Source: Hofstenia miamia (Eukaryota; Xenacoelomorpha; Acoela; Hofsteniidae). Taken from it: a stretch of 64,000 nt of DNA. Below the pieces are notes generated by a model. It did not search any database. It was not told the DNA's origin and saw nothing but the letters and a program-made list of their open reading frames with translations. The stretch is from positions 260,963-324,962 of the forward strand of contig CABFPE010000356.1 of NCBI GenBank assembly GCA_900660155.1, in the 5' to 3' direction. How positions within the stretch are numbered: position 1 is the first letter of the stretch; every line of letters begins with the position of its first letter. The position numbers were made by a program, and so were the translations under genes. Positions 25,003 to 37,564 of this stretch are shown in pieces.

Positions 25003-26812
25003 AAATGTATAAATGCTAAAGAGAAGTGCATATCTGTGTTCTCATTAAATTCAATTATCTAACCTTTTCTAGCATTGTTATGGTTAGTATAACCATGGCC
25101 AAAACCAAGTTATTCTGTTTTAATTTAATAGCATCTGTTATTGAGTAGGTAGAAAGATTCCATTACCATTTGATATGCAATTTACACAACAAATACAACC
25201 ATAGGAAAGCATTGTAAATAATAGAAATGATTGAGGATACATAGTAGAGAGTTGTATTGATACAAAATTGAGTAAGTAAAGAGGAATTAGAATTCAAATG
25301 GCAAATACAGTCAAAGCAAGGTAAAAAATCAGTCATCAAATTTAATCATTGATAAGATGAAGTAACTAAACTCCTTTAAAGAGAAGGTTTATGTCCCTGT
25401 GTAGAACCTCAAGCTGACCAGCATAGCAATACACTGCAGCACAACCCCTCTCCTCTCCAGATAGGATCTAGTAACACACTAGTTTAGAATTTACAAATTA
25501 TAAATCTAATGATAACTTGAATAAAACCAAAATATTTGATTGCACACACTAAAGTCCAATTTATACAGATAAGTAATAACTAAAAACACGGATAAATACT
25601 GACAAAAACCTGCCTGAGCAGAACTAAAATATATGTACACAAATTATGTCACTATGGCATGACAGAAATTTTAAATGGCAGCCAATTAGGAAGAAGCTCA
25701 TTTTTTCATTCCCAGTGGTTAGTTGATATGACAATGGATGGCTGCCACTGCTAATGATGCCAAATGCCCAACCAATGCAGTACTTGATTGGGATTTGTAT
25801 AAGAAAAAAGTAACAGTTCTGTGTCATCCAAGAGCTCTAAAGTTCTGGTGCTGTCCCATTATATGTTGGCAACATCTTCTTCTCAAGCTAGGTATGCAAG
25901 AGTTTTCAATTGCATGATAGATTTCTTATGATATCTGATGTATTTTAGGTTACAAATTGGTGCAGGGATGATAATGGATTGATGGAGGTTACTGATAAAG
26001 CATTGAAATATGTCATAGCATCAAATAAACCTTGGAATGCAGCTTTGCGCAAAAAACAAGGCAAATAGTAATGTTATAAATTCTCGAATCTTGAAATTTA
26101 GTTAAATACAAAACGCTAGAAGCATTTCAAACATCGAAGACCATGAACGGTCAAGGTTTTAATATTCAAATCCCGGTTTTTAGAGGCCATAAGTTTAAAT
26201 TTTCTTTTGATTTGAAAACTGAGCTCAACAGGGTTTTTACAATGAATTCGGCCTGGATTCACTTCAACAATAGTTCATTATTGCAAAATGAGAACTAATC
26301 TATTATTATGTTTTAAGAATCACTATCCTATGGTCGAGAACAGCTGCAATATTTGCGGTCGGCTGTATGTTTACACGGCCAAAGCTAAACATAGCTACAA
26401 ATATAAATATAGCAACGATTAATATATTCATCTGATGAAACCGTAATAATAGCCAACCTAAATCAATCAACTAGATGAAAAATACCTCATTGATCCTTTT
26501 GTTTTTTAATAAATTAAGCAAGACGATTATCAGTTATGTGCGAAAATACCTAAATTTTGCAAGGCTGAATTTTATTCCGGCTTATGAAAATCTATAATTT
26601 AAAAGCAATTCTTAATCTTAAGCCTCTAATAAATCAAATAGCCTTTTTTGGGTTTCATCATGCACTCCTAAAATTCCTATAGCTATTATAATAATAATAT
26701 GCACATTATAGCAATAACAACTACCTAAATTTATATATTTAATGAATGTTAAAAAGGTAACAATTTTACACATTTTAAAATTCTACCTTGTAATAGTTGC
26801 ATACGTAAAAAA
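25003..26812. other. non-coding stretch
   Basis: AT-rich. I see no supported gene, RNA or transposon. The few open frames are short and of random composition. Confidence 0.5.
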
Positions 26813-27021
26813 CAAGGACGTACGCAGGATTTTCTGACGGGGACGTCTTGGTCATGCGAAAATTTTTGAAAAAAATAGATCCTAAAAATGCATTTTCCTA
26901 TCTTAGATTTTAAATTTTTCAATTTTTTTACCAACTATTTTTTCATTTAACAGTCAAAATCAAATTTGAATGCCTGATGGGTGGACATTCCACCATGTCC
27001 CTTCTCTTGCTTACGCCATTG
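26813..27021. mobile_element. hAT-like MITE (209 bp)
   Basis: Ends are inverted: CAAGGACGTACGCAGGAT at the left, and the reverse complement of the right end reads CAATGGCGTAAGCAAGAG. The inside shares TTCAATTT, TTTAACAGTCAAAATCAA and CACCATGTCCC with the copy at 47219-47424. Flanking octamers GTAAAAAA and TTAAGAAA agree at six of eight positions, a worn 8-bp target-site duplication as expected of hAT. It has no coding capacity. Confidence 0.75.
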
Positions 27022-27059
27022 TTAAGAAAATTCATTCACTTGCGAAAATTTATCTACCG

Positions 27060-27625
27060 ATTGCAATTACTTTTCCAATATGCAAGCTTTTCGGAAAATT
27101 AAACAGTGATCAACAGAGTGAATTATTAAATATTTGCAACTATTAAATATTCAATTTGGATTTCCAAAAAAATATTTCAACAACTGAAGCAATTTTATTT
27201 TCAGAGGTTTCTCAGCTCATACATGAATAAAAGAAGTTGTCATTTCAGTCTCTTCCACCATATTTATAATAACTTTTGTACAAGAAATGTAAGTAGCGCT
27301 TCTAAGTTCTTCTATCGAAATTTCAAAATTATTCTCTTGTTTTTTTGCCCAATTTCTATGAAAAAAAATGCAAAGTATCTTAACATATTATCAATGATGA
27401 TTTTTAATTTCTTGGCATTCTATTATATTTAGGGGAATATTTTAGAAAAGCACTTGGCCTAAATAGAAGAATCAATCATTCAATTTTTTCTTGAAAAAGT
27501 CAGCATTCTAATGTTAACATGTGACAACTGAGTAGTTTATTGCATTGCGCGGATGTTGTTTAACAGTTTTTTGAATTCTATGACCGCCAATTGCCCAATA
27601 ATTATATACGTTTCTAAGAATATCC
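27060..27625 (+). repeat. dispersed repeat family, copy
   Basis: Collinear with 32340-33050 and 36300-36820. Shared landmarks are AAATATTTGCAACTATTAAATATTC, TCGAAATTTCAAAAT, ACATGTGACAACTGAG and TTTATTGCATTGCGCGG. It has no coding potential. Confidence 0.78.
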
Positions 27626-30600
27626 TAGATTGAGTGCATCCATGTCCATGGCCTGCTGATTATACATGTAGATTAAAAAATTATTATGACCTGCAATTAT
27701 CAGAATTAAATATTTAAAATACCATATGAAAGCAGTTTTTCTTACACATCTTAACCCTTATTAGTACGGTCATTTCCATATTCTTATTTAGTACACGTGT
27801 AACATTTTGTTACAATAAAATAAACTTTAGAAAATAAGGCTTATGTAAAAAATTCAAAGTACAGAAGAAACATATGGGGAAATTAGTGCATTCGAGAATG
27901 AAATCAAAAATACAATTCAACCGCAAGAAGGCGAAAAATTATGCCAATCTTAATACGTGTAAATCATTCCCAGAAAGTCCTCTAGGAGAAAATTCGAATT
28001 TCCAAAGGTAGACTATTATAGCAGCTTAGCATGTGGATTTATTGTCTTTCCGGCATTGTAAATGAGCAAAAACTGTGGCTTCCTACTTGATTTTCAAATT
28101 GCCTTTAGTAGTACATTTGTATACAACATTTTTTGTTTAAATTTAATAATGCGAAACCCATGAAGAAATATTAAAATTTCCAAAAGGTAGGTTCTGAGAA
28201 AGGAGCATTTGCCAAGCGTAGTGCATTAATCATCTCATTCATACGAGTTAAATTGTTGCTTCCTGAGACCTATAAATTGAAATAACAAACGCAGGTTTGA
28301 AATTTTGTTGAAATTTATGCTGTTCATATTGTTTATACTATTATTAAAAATGTATTGTGAAAATACTAGAGTTCGATTCCTTCTGAAAATTTGGAGTTGC
28401 TAAATATTATGCTAGTGCTTTCAATTGTTTGTTGTGGACACCTAAATTACAGTTGGTTAGAATAGACCAAAAGTGTAGTTAGACTGTTTTAAGTGCTTTG
28501 AGGTTCAAATCGACATTGTAAACACTATTTGAAGGTCTTTGACCTTACCTTAGTCATACACTGCCGTAAAGTAAAGTAAGCCAGATAATTATATAATTCA
28601 ATTTTACTTTATTTTACTTAAACCTCGTACGCTGCAGTAAAATAAAAATTTCTTACTTTACTTACCAGCGTTGTACCACCAGTCTTATATTGTAGACAGT
28701 TTCTTTAAATACGATTGTCAAATACAATAATTGATAGATGCTGTTTTTTTAGCAATTTATTTGTTAAAATTTTTATCACATTGATATTTTTAGGTAGCCT
28801 AATGCTGCCAATTAATAGTTATTTCTTATTAGCGTATATGTTATAAATGCACTTGCTACTGTTCTTTGTATACGGATTACTAACAAACTATTAATCCTAT
28901 ACAGACGTATAATATGTCAAATTATGACGAATTTATATTTTTCGTACTCATTACTGTAAAGAATATGTTATTTCCTTTATGGTCTATATTATTTGAACCA
29001 TTTATAAATGTATTGAAAATGGATTTTAAAAAATTATAGTGACATAAGTTACAGAAGTAAACAAAACAATACATTAATCCAATTTTAATACATATTAAAT
29101 CTAGAAATAAAACTATTTATCTTCACGCATGCGCATGTTCCTATTTTTAAAAGATGAGCTTTTCACAAACAAAGGAACTATTTGTAAAGCTCTATAAATG
29201 CAAACATGTTCCTTGGTTGCATACAAAATTACTTTTGCTGGTTTGTAAGCTGCAACTGCAGTTTGAAAATGATTAATTTATATATGCTGGTAGACAAACT
29301 ATTGATTTTTATGAATAGCCGCATCTTTAATGTAATTTTCACGCAAAATCAAAATAAAGTTGTTGTTGATTCATTTTGCAACAGCTTTGCTCGCATTAGA
29401 TAAGAGAATGCTATTAGTTCCTAAAAAGCATTTTCTGTTAGCATAAATTGTTAATTTTAATTTCGGCTGAGGTGTAAATTTTCAAATCAGAGATAAATTG
29501 ATTCGTTAAATGGCTACAACATTTTTAAAAACGATGTTCTCAATTTCTCCATATGAACAATGTTAGCAAAATAAATACAATTTTTGTTTAAGTAATTTCT
29601 AATGTTGTGGGCTTTTGATATTTGAGCATTTATTGCATAAGGTTGAATAAATCTTGTTCTTGGATTAGCCACGCCCGAAGTTAAAATGGGGATCATCCTG
29701 AGGCAAAGTCCAATCCTACGCTTTAACTGCTGCTAATTTTTCACTTTTGCGACTCTCTGGGTGGTTCAGTAATGATCAAATCTTGTACACTGCAAAACAA
29801 AGTTGAACCTTTGGAAACTCATAAGAGCTTTGTAGAAAATGTAGTATCACATGGATTACATACGTTTTCTTCATCTGGTGAATTTATATAATTTGGTAAA
29901 AAACGTCCATATCAGGGCCAATTGAGTTTTCTGCAATGGGAGCAGAATGTGTTTCATTGTCATTTATTGCTACTTCATTGTTGCGCTATAAATATTTCAT
30001 ATTTCTATATAATACATGTAATATTATATGTATCACTGGCTGCATCAAATACAAACGCTTAAACATATCAGAAGTAAATAAAATGATTTATGCTTTGGCA
30101 TATTATGTTCTAGTATATAATATTGTAACAAAATGTTGAACCTTACGTTAAACGAATATTTAGTAATTCTGATTGAAAAATGCAAGGAGTGTAATTCAAG
30201 AAATGTCATGAAAGAACATAAATAAGTATTTTATATATACATTGAAGGATAATAAGTGTTTTGCATTGTGCACAAATGAGAAGCCAAAGTACATCGTTTT
30301 GTAACACAATGTTAAGCTCTTACAATAAGGGTCAAAAACCAAACAGAATTTGACTATGAATGAAATATTGAATTACATACTTTGAGAGTTTTAGAATTTT
30401 CAAAGGGGTTTATATGATCTTAATCTAATATCTTTATAGTTTCTGGATGCATTAACCTCAAAATATGAAGACAACATGAATTTTTCATGCATTCGAGAAT
30501 TTGCCAAAATGGTTAAAATAACCAAGCAGGCATTTGTCAGTATTTTAGTAAAATCGTAAAAAGGGGCGGATCTTCGCATACTATATACTGTTTGATAGAG

Positions 30601-31371
30601 CAACACCAGGTGGAAGTTGTCTTCAGCTTTAAAATTGTAGCTATAACATTGAATTGGCTGAATATAAAAAACCTCTAAGATTTGGAAATGTTTTACAAAG
30701 TAGGCTATTTTTACGAGGCCATACAGCTTGTTCATTATCTATCCTAGCTTCAAAATAGTAGTAGTATTCGATTTTTCATTGGTAAATCTAGAAACAAACT
30801 TTTTTTCGATTTTGCAATTTTTTTAGGACGTCTGCAAGTAAAATTTGAAAATAGCTTAATTTTAAAAATTCGCCAGCTTTGAGGAGACATGCGATTGAAG
30901 TGAGAGAGAAGTTCGTCTCACGGCTCACACCTTTTGTAGGCACTACGCATTTGTTTCTCGAAGTGTGTACCATTTAATTTTATTCCACCTTTGCAAACAT
31001 GCTCAGTAATTTATTGACCGTTGATTTACAATAACGCACACATATTTCTTAAGAGAAAGGTGGATGGAGGCAATTTGGTCCTCCTTCTGATGAATAATTC
31101 TGATTGGGTAAGTTGTACATTTGGAGCTCAATGCCAAGCGGCCAAAAATTGCATTACAAATTGTACTTACTGCTGTAATATTTGTTTTTATTTGTTAATA
31201 TTTTGCCATTTTAGATAAACTAGCTATCTACGGGTACATTGTTTTTGTAATATCATACTCTGTTTATTTAATTCAAAATTCGGGTAATAAATTAGAATTG
31301 GTTGCCATTTAATATGGTATTTTTCAAGGTGGATCAAGTCCACCTTGCCCACCCATAGCCGCCGCCACTGT
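27626..31371. other. non-coding stretch with small inverted repeats
   Basis: No gene seen. Around 28566-28669 the arms GTAAAGTAAAGTAAG and CTTACTTTACTTAC face each other about 70 bases apart, a MITE-like foldback. At the right end, about 31327-31371, the hairpin AAGGTGGATCAAGTCCACCTT is followed by a GC-rich end whose reverse complement starts CAGTGGCGGCGGC. This looks like one end of another hAT-like MITE whose other end I could not find. An open frame of 111 codons at 30400-30735 (-) has no recognisable content. Confidence 0.45.
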
Positions 31372-33258
31372 GAAACGCAAGCAGAACAATCTATGAATTA
31401 TTTAGACTTTGAGTTCAATAAACATCTTACCTATGAAGAATATATTTTCAACAAACAAAGTCAACCAATACACTATGGAACTAAGAAAATTAACAAAAGC
31501 CAACAACTTATATGTAAATTCATTACCAAACAGCTTTAAGACCTTAGCATAATGAAAACTAACAGAATAGATTACAATTTGAGTGTTAGAACATTAAACT
31601 TACCTCTTAACTGCAAGTTAAGAAATTGGACTTACTTATTTAAGATTATTTAAATACAAAAGTAGAAATAATTTGAATCTCTAAAAATATTAAGATATTC
31701 AATCGAGAATTCGAACACAATTTACTTAGCATTAGTCAATCTTCGAGGCAACTAAATAAAAATTGCATGGGAGTAATGTGTTTATGTTTTTGTAAGTATT
31801 ATATAGAAGTAAATGTTCTAGTTTGTTAATAAATTGTCTTTGCTTGCTTAGCCGCATTTCTACGAGGGATACTTTTAAGTTGCAAATCGATTTGCTCACA
31901 TTCTTGAACAGTTTTATCCAAGCCTGTTAAGAAATATTGAAACTTTACATTGCCACATTTATGAGGTTGGCCCGCTCATGCGTTGTTGAAGATTAGTGCT
32001 AAAACTTATTCTTTTTCATGAAATACATGCAAATAAGAATTTTTCTCAATGAGAAATTCGATTTTTGTACAAATATGCCAATTCTTACAATACCTACCGT
32101 TTAGATAATGACGCTGTCCAATGTCCAATGGCAACATCAACCACCTTGAAATATTTTCTTTTCTGAAGTAGTTTAGTAATTTTATAACTGGATGAAAAAT
32201 AGGCTTAACGAAGCTAAAGCACTATTTTAGCATTACAAAAAGTTATATTTTAGTTTGTATTCAAAACATATACACTTAATCTGTATAAGATTATAAGAAT
32301 ATTTCTTTGCAAAATTTAAAAATTATTATATTATTCAAATACTTTTCAATAGATTTAAAGGTGATCAACTAAGTGAACTTGTAAATAATTGCAAACCACC
32401 ATCAAATATTCACTTTGGATTTCACAAAAATTTTTCAACACGATGCAAACAGCGTTTCTGAGCTCTGCTATTGAAATTTCAGAATAACTGTCTAGTTTAT
32501 TTGCTCAATTTTTTTTAAACAAAAGCCAACAACTTATATATGTAAATTCATTACCAAACAACTTTAAAATTTTTTTAGCATTTTAATACATTGTCGATGA
32601 TAATTTTTATTTTTTCTTAACAATTTTTTATTATGTAGAAGGAATATTTTAAAATTCAACAATCATTAAAATTTTTCTAGGAAAGGCATAAGCATTCTAA
32701 AATTATCATGTGACAACTGAGTCATTTATTGCATTGCCCGGGTGTCGTTTAACAGCTTTTTTAATTCTATGATCGGCATTATAATTTTCTTAGAATTGCA
32801 AAGTATCTTAAGATATGGGCAATGATGATTTTTAATTTTTTAGCATTCTATTTTATTTAGGGGAATATTTTAGAAAAAGACTTGCGCCTAAATAAAAGAA
32901 TCATTCAATTTTTTCTAGAAAAAGTCAGCATTCTAATGTCAACATGTGACAACTGAGTAGTTTATTGCATTGCGCGAATGTTGTTCAACAGTTCTTTGAA
33001 TTCTATGACCGCCAATTGCGCAATAATTATATACGTTTCTAAGAATTGCTCTCATTGTTATATAGGTAAGTGTTGTATTTTACTGTATTCTTGTGAAAAT
33101 ATTAATATTATTATGCTTATATAGATTTTAGATGTAGATTTATTTAGAGTAGGAATTATTAATTTTATTATTCGATTCGCATTGCACGAAATAACTTAAC
33201 AGAAATACATATTCTTTAAATTATCTCAAAAATTTACGGGCAAAACCAAAATAACTTT
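31372..33258 (+). repeat. long direct repeat unit, most complete copy (about 1.9 kb)
   Basis: Starts GAAACGCAAGCAGAACAA, and the same words start the next copy near 33263. Inside, in order, are AAATTCATTACCAAA, the AAGCCTGTTAAGAAATATTG block, AAATAATTGCAAACC, ACATGTGACAACTGAG (twice, with an internal duplication at about 32700-33050) and GGTAAGTGTTGTATTTTACTG. Partial copies lie at 2294-2520, 27060-27625, 33259-34416, 35087-37005, 39395-39500 and 40930-41460. All are in one orientation. No reading frame is shared among copies, so I treat it as a non-coding repeat of unknown class. Confidence 0.75.
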
Positions 33259-34416
33259 CAATGAAACGCAAGCAGAACAATGTATATCTATGAATTATTT
33301 AGAACTTGAGTTCAATATACATCTAAGCTATGAAAAATATCACAAGATAACAACTTATAACTAAATTCATATCTTAATTACCAAAAAACTTTAAGACCTT
33401 AGCAAATTTAAGCCTAACTGAATATGCAAATAGTCTAAAATTAGAGTGTAAGAACATTAAATTTACCTCTTAATTGCAAGTTGAAAAATTGAACTTACTT
33501 ATTTAAGATTAGTTAAATACAGAATCAGAATAAATTTGAAACCTCAAATCCCAAAAATATTAAGATATTCAACCGAGAATTCGTAAACAATTTTCTTTCA
33601 TTATTCAATCTTGGGTGCAATTAAGCAGAATTGCATGGGCCTAGTATGTTTATATTCTTGTACATAATATATAGGTATATGTTCTAGTTTGTTAACAAAG
33701 TGTATCTTTGCTTTGTCAGCCACATTTCTACTACTGATACTTTTAAGTAACAAATCGAATTTTCCACATTCTTAAACAATTTTATCCGAGTTTTTAACTC
33801 AATTTTGACTAGGCTTATTCTTAACAGTTATTCCTAGGGGGAAGATTTGCCCCTTAACATCTCGAAAACGGTACATTCAATCAAAACCAAATTTGGTATG
33901 GAGATACTTTGACATGTCAGAAATATTTTGGCAGTACTGTTTTGCGATATGACAATTAATATGCAAATTATGCGCATGTTAATTACGTTATGTATTCAAT
34001 TTTTTTAATTCCTCATTATTGACACAATATGTTAGAAATATTACTAAGTAGGAATCAAGAGAAAGGCCTATAATGCAAATAAAAAATACATACAAAATTG
34101 TTATTTTCGAAACTCTAAAGATATGTCAGTTTTCATTGACTTTTTTTTATATCGCTATAACTTTTTAAGCCTTGCCCCCCCATCTGCAGAACAGGTTCAA
34201 GAAAAATGTCAGAGAATGATACTTTATTGGAAAGCTGCCTCTAAGTTATATGTAAAAATAGGGAGGGAGTTAAACCGGCCCCAGCTAAAACAGAGTTAAG
34301 AAATATTGAGACTCTTAAATCGACTCATTAATGTTGTTAGGGCGGCTCATGCAATGTTGAAGATTAGTGCTAAAACTTATTATTGTGCCTAAGTAAATGC
34401 AAATAAGAAATTTTTT
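33259..34416 (+). repeat. second copy of the long direct repeat, with an insertion
   Basis: Matches 31372-32040 except for a block of about 505 bases at about 33791-34295, which is absent at the matching point of the first copy (near 31920). That first copy acts as an empty site. The insert has GGGG-rich ends that look weakly inverted, and carries CTCGAAAACGGTACATTC. No open frame is seen. It is probably a non-autonomous transposon. Confidence 0.65.
33905..34416 (+). repeat. 512-bp segment doubled at 34702-35213
   Basis: The two segments are almost identical, with one difference seen by eye near 34333, although every other repeat here is much diverged. The first copy stops exactly at a single N (34417). 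This pattern points to an unresolved assembly join or two alleles placed in tandem more than to a recent duplication. Confidence 0.85.
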
Positions 34417-34701
34417 NTAACTTTATTCATTCTTGATATTTTTATTAAGACCTCTAGAGGTTTTCTAAAAAAACGCAAAAAATTGCTCGAAAACATATTG
34501 GCACATAGTTAAAAAGGGGGTATAATTGAATAATTATTTATACGGGTATGGCCGTAGTTTTTTTACTGCCTTGCTGCCAAATCCAGAATTTCGAAAAAAC
34601 ACCTTTTTTCTTATCAAAATCAATAGAAAAGTGTAAAAAGACATTGAAAACTGATTATTTTGAAAAAGCTGCATATATAAAACCCTGCTTTTCTTTACTA
34701 C
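34417..34701. other. sequence between the doubled segments
   Basis: About 285 bases of AT-rich DNA with no gene, lying between a single N and the second near-identical copy. It may be displaced from elsewhere if the doubling is artificial. Confidence 0.4.
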
Positions 34702-35086
34702 TACTTTGACATGTCAGAAATATTTTGGCAGTACTGTTTTGCGATATGACAATTAATATGCAAATTATGCGCATGTTAATTACGTTATGTATTCAATTTT
34801 TTTAATTCCTCATTATTGACACAATATGTTAGAAATATTACTAAGTAGGAATCAAGAGAAAGGCCTATAATGCAAATAAAAAATACATACAAAATTGTTA
34901 TTTTCGAAACTCTAAAGATATGTCAGTTTTCATTGACTTTTTTTTATATCGCTATAACTTTTTAAGCCTTGCCCCCCCATCTGCAGAACAGGTTCAAGAA
35001 AAATGTCAGAGAATGATACTTTATTGGAAAGCTGCCTCTAAGTTATATGTAAAAATAGGGAGGGAGTTAAACCGGCCCCAGCTAAA

Positions 35087-37005
35087 ACAGAGTTAAGAAA
35101 TATTGAGACTCTTAAATCGACTCATTAATGTGGTTAGGGCGGCTCATGCAATGTTGAAGATTAGTGCTAAAACTTATTATTGTGCCTAAGTAAATGCAAA
35201 TAAGAAATTTTTTTCAATGAGAAATTTTTTTTACCAATATTCAAATTCTTGCAATACCTAGCGTTCAGATAATGAGGCAATGACAACAACAACTACCCCG
35301 AAATATTTCGTTTTCTGAAGAAAAACTGTGTGAGTTCCATCCAGATATGATTAATATAATGAAGTAAGGATTTAAAACAGAACTATTGGTGGGTAATTAT
35401 TAAATTTTGCATTCCAATGTACAGTGTACATTGACTTAAATTCTTTGAATACATGTAAGAGGGTAGATGAAATTTTTCCAATTATCCGTAATGCCATAAT
35501 CGCTTAGCACACTCATTTGTTTAAAACATTATGTAAGAGATTTCGAAAACGAAATTGAAAATTGGGATTTCATTCCTTCATACCATCCAAGAATGACTAG
35601 AGTCTGTCGTCATTATCAGAATGGCATAATATGTGAAAACAGGCCATACTTTGAATTTTACAATGAGTACTCAAACGATTTTTTTTAAATAAGTTAGGAT
35701 CTTAAACTGTTTTTAGGACTTTTTGCATGGAGCTTTATGGTTTTTTTATGATTAGATTCCAGGAGGATTGGTTAAAGTATAAATCTGTCTTAGCTTCCTT
35801 TGTAATTTAAAATACTTGGAAAATTCTAGAAAATTCTGAAATTTTTCATGCCCATGCTGAAAAAGGCTCGTTGTTTTTGGCCCGACCAAAGCCTACAGCT
35901 CACACACTGCCTTAAAATAGGTCTGAACCGGTTCGGCAGTCGGTCCAAATTGGCTTAATTGTTCAACCTAGGCCTGCAATCTTTAGTCAAATAGTCCGTG
36001 TTTTACTAAAACCAATCAAAACTTTTGGCAAACAGCAACTATATAGAAAAACAAAAAAATCCATATTAATTAGGAGCCTGAAATATTTTGTTGAACACAA
36101 GCCGCAAAATATGAAAATTATTTAAAATATACTCTTTTGCAAGATTAGCCAAAACTTGTGGCTCTTATTTCAACCAACAGTTCATTAATTTCCTTTTGTA
36201 CAAAAAGTACCCACGCCGTTTCCACGTAGTAAAAAAGTAAACCATTCTAACTGTTAATCTGTATAATATTATAAGAATATTTTTTTGGAAAAAATTTATA
36301 ACTTATTATATTATTCAATCACTTTTCAAAAGATTTAAATGTTTTCAATTAATTGAATTTGTAAATAATTGCAAACCGTCCTCAAATATTCATTTTGGAT
36401 TTTAGAAAAAAATGTTAACAACTGACGCAATTTCATTGTCAGAGACTGCTTGACTCATACATAGATAAAATAAATTCTCATTTAAAGGAAATGTTAAATT
36501 CAGGCACTTCCAACTTATTTACCACAATGCAAATAACGCTTCTGAGTTCTACTATCGAAATTTCAGAATAACCGCCTAGTTCTTTTCTCAATTTATTTTG
36601 AAACAAGGTGTTAAATATTTTAATATATTGTCGATGATTTTATTTTTCTTAACAACTCTATTTTAAAAATGGACTTTCATTGAAATTTTTCTAGGAAAAG
36701 CAAACATTCTAAAATTAACATGTGACAACTGAGTTGTTTATTGCATTGCGCGGGTGTCGTTCAACAGCTCTTTGAATTCTATGATCGCCATTTGCGCAAT
36801 AATTGTATAGTTTTCTAAGAATTCCTCTCATTTTATAGGTAAGTGTTGTATTTTACTGTATTCTTGTGAAAATATTAATATTATCAGCCTTATATAGTTT
36901 CTTACTAACAAATTTCATTAGATTAGAGAATATCAAGTTTACTATTCGATTCGCGTTACTCGAAAAAGCTTAACAGAAATACATATTCTATATAATATCT
37001 TTGCT
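35087..37005 (+). repeat. third copy of the long direct repeat, with unrelated sequence inside
   Basis: Matches the unit at about 35087-35330 and again at about 36250-37005 (ending in GGTAAGTGTTGTATTTTACTG and TTAACAGAAATACATATTC). About 900 bases between, 35331-36249, have no match in the other copies and no gene. They may be an insertion or a part lost from the others. Confidence 0.7.
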
Positions 37006-37110
37006 CCAAAGTACTTAGCAGTATTGCAGACATCGAAGCTATGATGAATACATACTTCATTGCAAAAAATGAGACTCCGGAAAAATAATTTTTTAAAAAC
37101 ATGGTTATAT

Positions 37111-37388
37111 ATAAGTACACGAACTTTTTTTTGCTTGAATTATTTGTAACAAACGTATCAGATCAACAGTTAAAGATGAACAAAATTTCCGTTGTTTTCG
37201 ATACATTTCGATAAACGTCTGGAAATCGATTTCATTAAATTAGTCCTCGTCTGTGTCGTGATTAAATGTTGAGATTCTTGCACATAATCGATCAATTCTT
37301 GTTTCGTCAGAGATAAATTCTTTGTAAATAAAATAGCAAAATGCCACCTAAAATGCAATTGAGGCTTGTGGTTAAGTCGACAGACCAT
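37111..37388 (-). mobile_element. Tc1/mariner transposase C-terminal scrap
   Basis: On the minus strand the last 45 codons (LTKQELIDYVQESQHLITTQ, then SISRRLSKCIENNG) match the C-terminal tail of Tc1-type transposases. They parallel the tail of the element at 57249-58295 (SDLKEKIQESQHILTSEI, then SVSVRLNEVISTGG). The catalytic DDE region is absent. At 37110, after TATATATA, AAGTACACGAACTTTTTTTT looks like the terminal repeat of such an element. No opposite end was found, so it is truncated or internally deleted. Confidence 0.65.
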
Positions 37389-37564
37389 ATTCTTATCGTA
37401 GATTTATATTGCTGATTATTTCGTTTTCACTTTTGCAAAAAATTATTCGAAATTAAAACAGTCACATAATACGTATTTTCGAACAATGATGCTGAATGCA
37501 CAAATCTTATGACGTAAATTTCAAACATTCATATCTAATCAATCATCTAAGAATTACAAGTGAT

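Noticed and set aside
28370-28392. AGTTCGATTCC as a tRNA T-loop
   Set aside because: No acceptor, D or anticodon arms can be drawn around it.
30400-30735. Open frame of 111 codons on the minus strand
   Set aside because: No recognisable domain, random-looking composition, and no neighbours or signals to support it.
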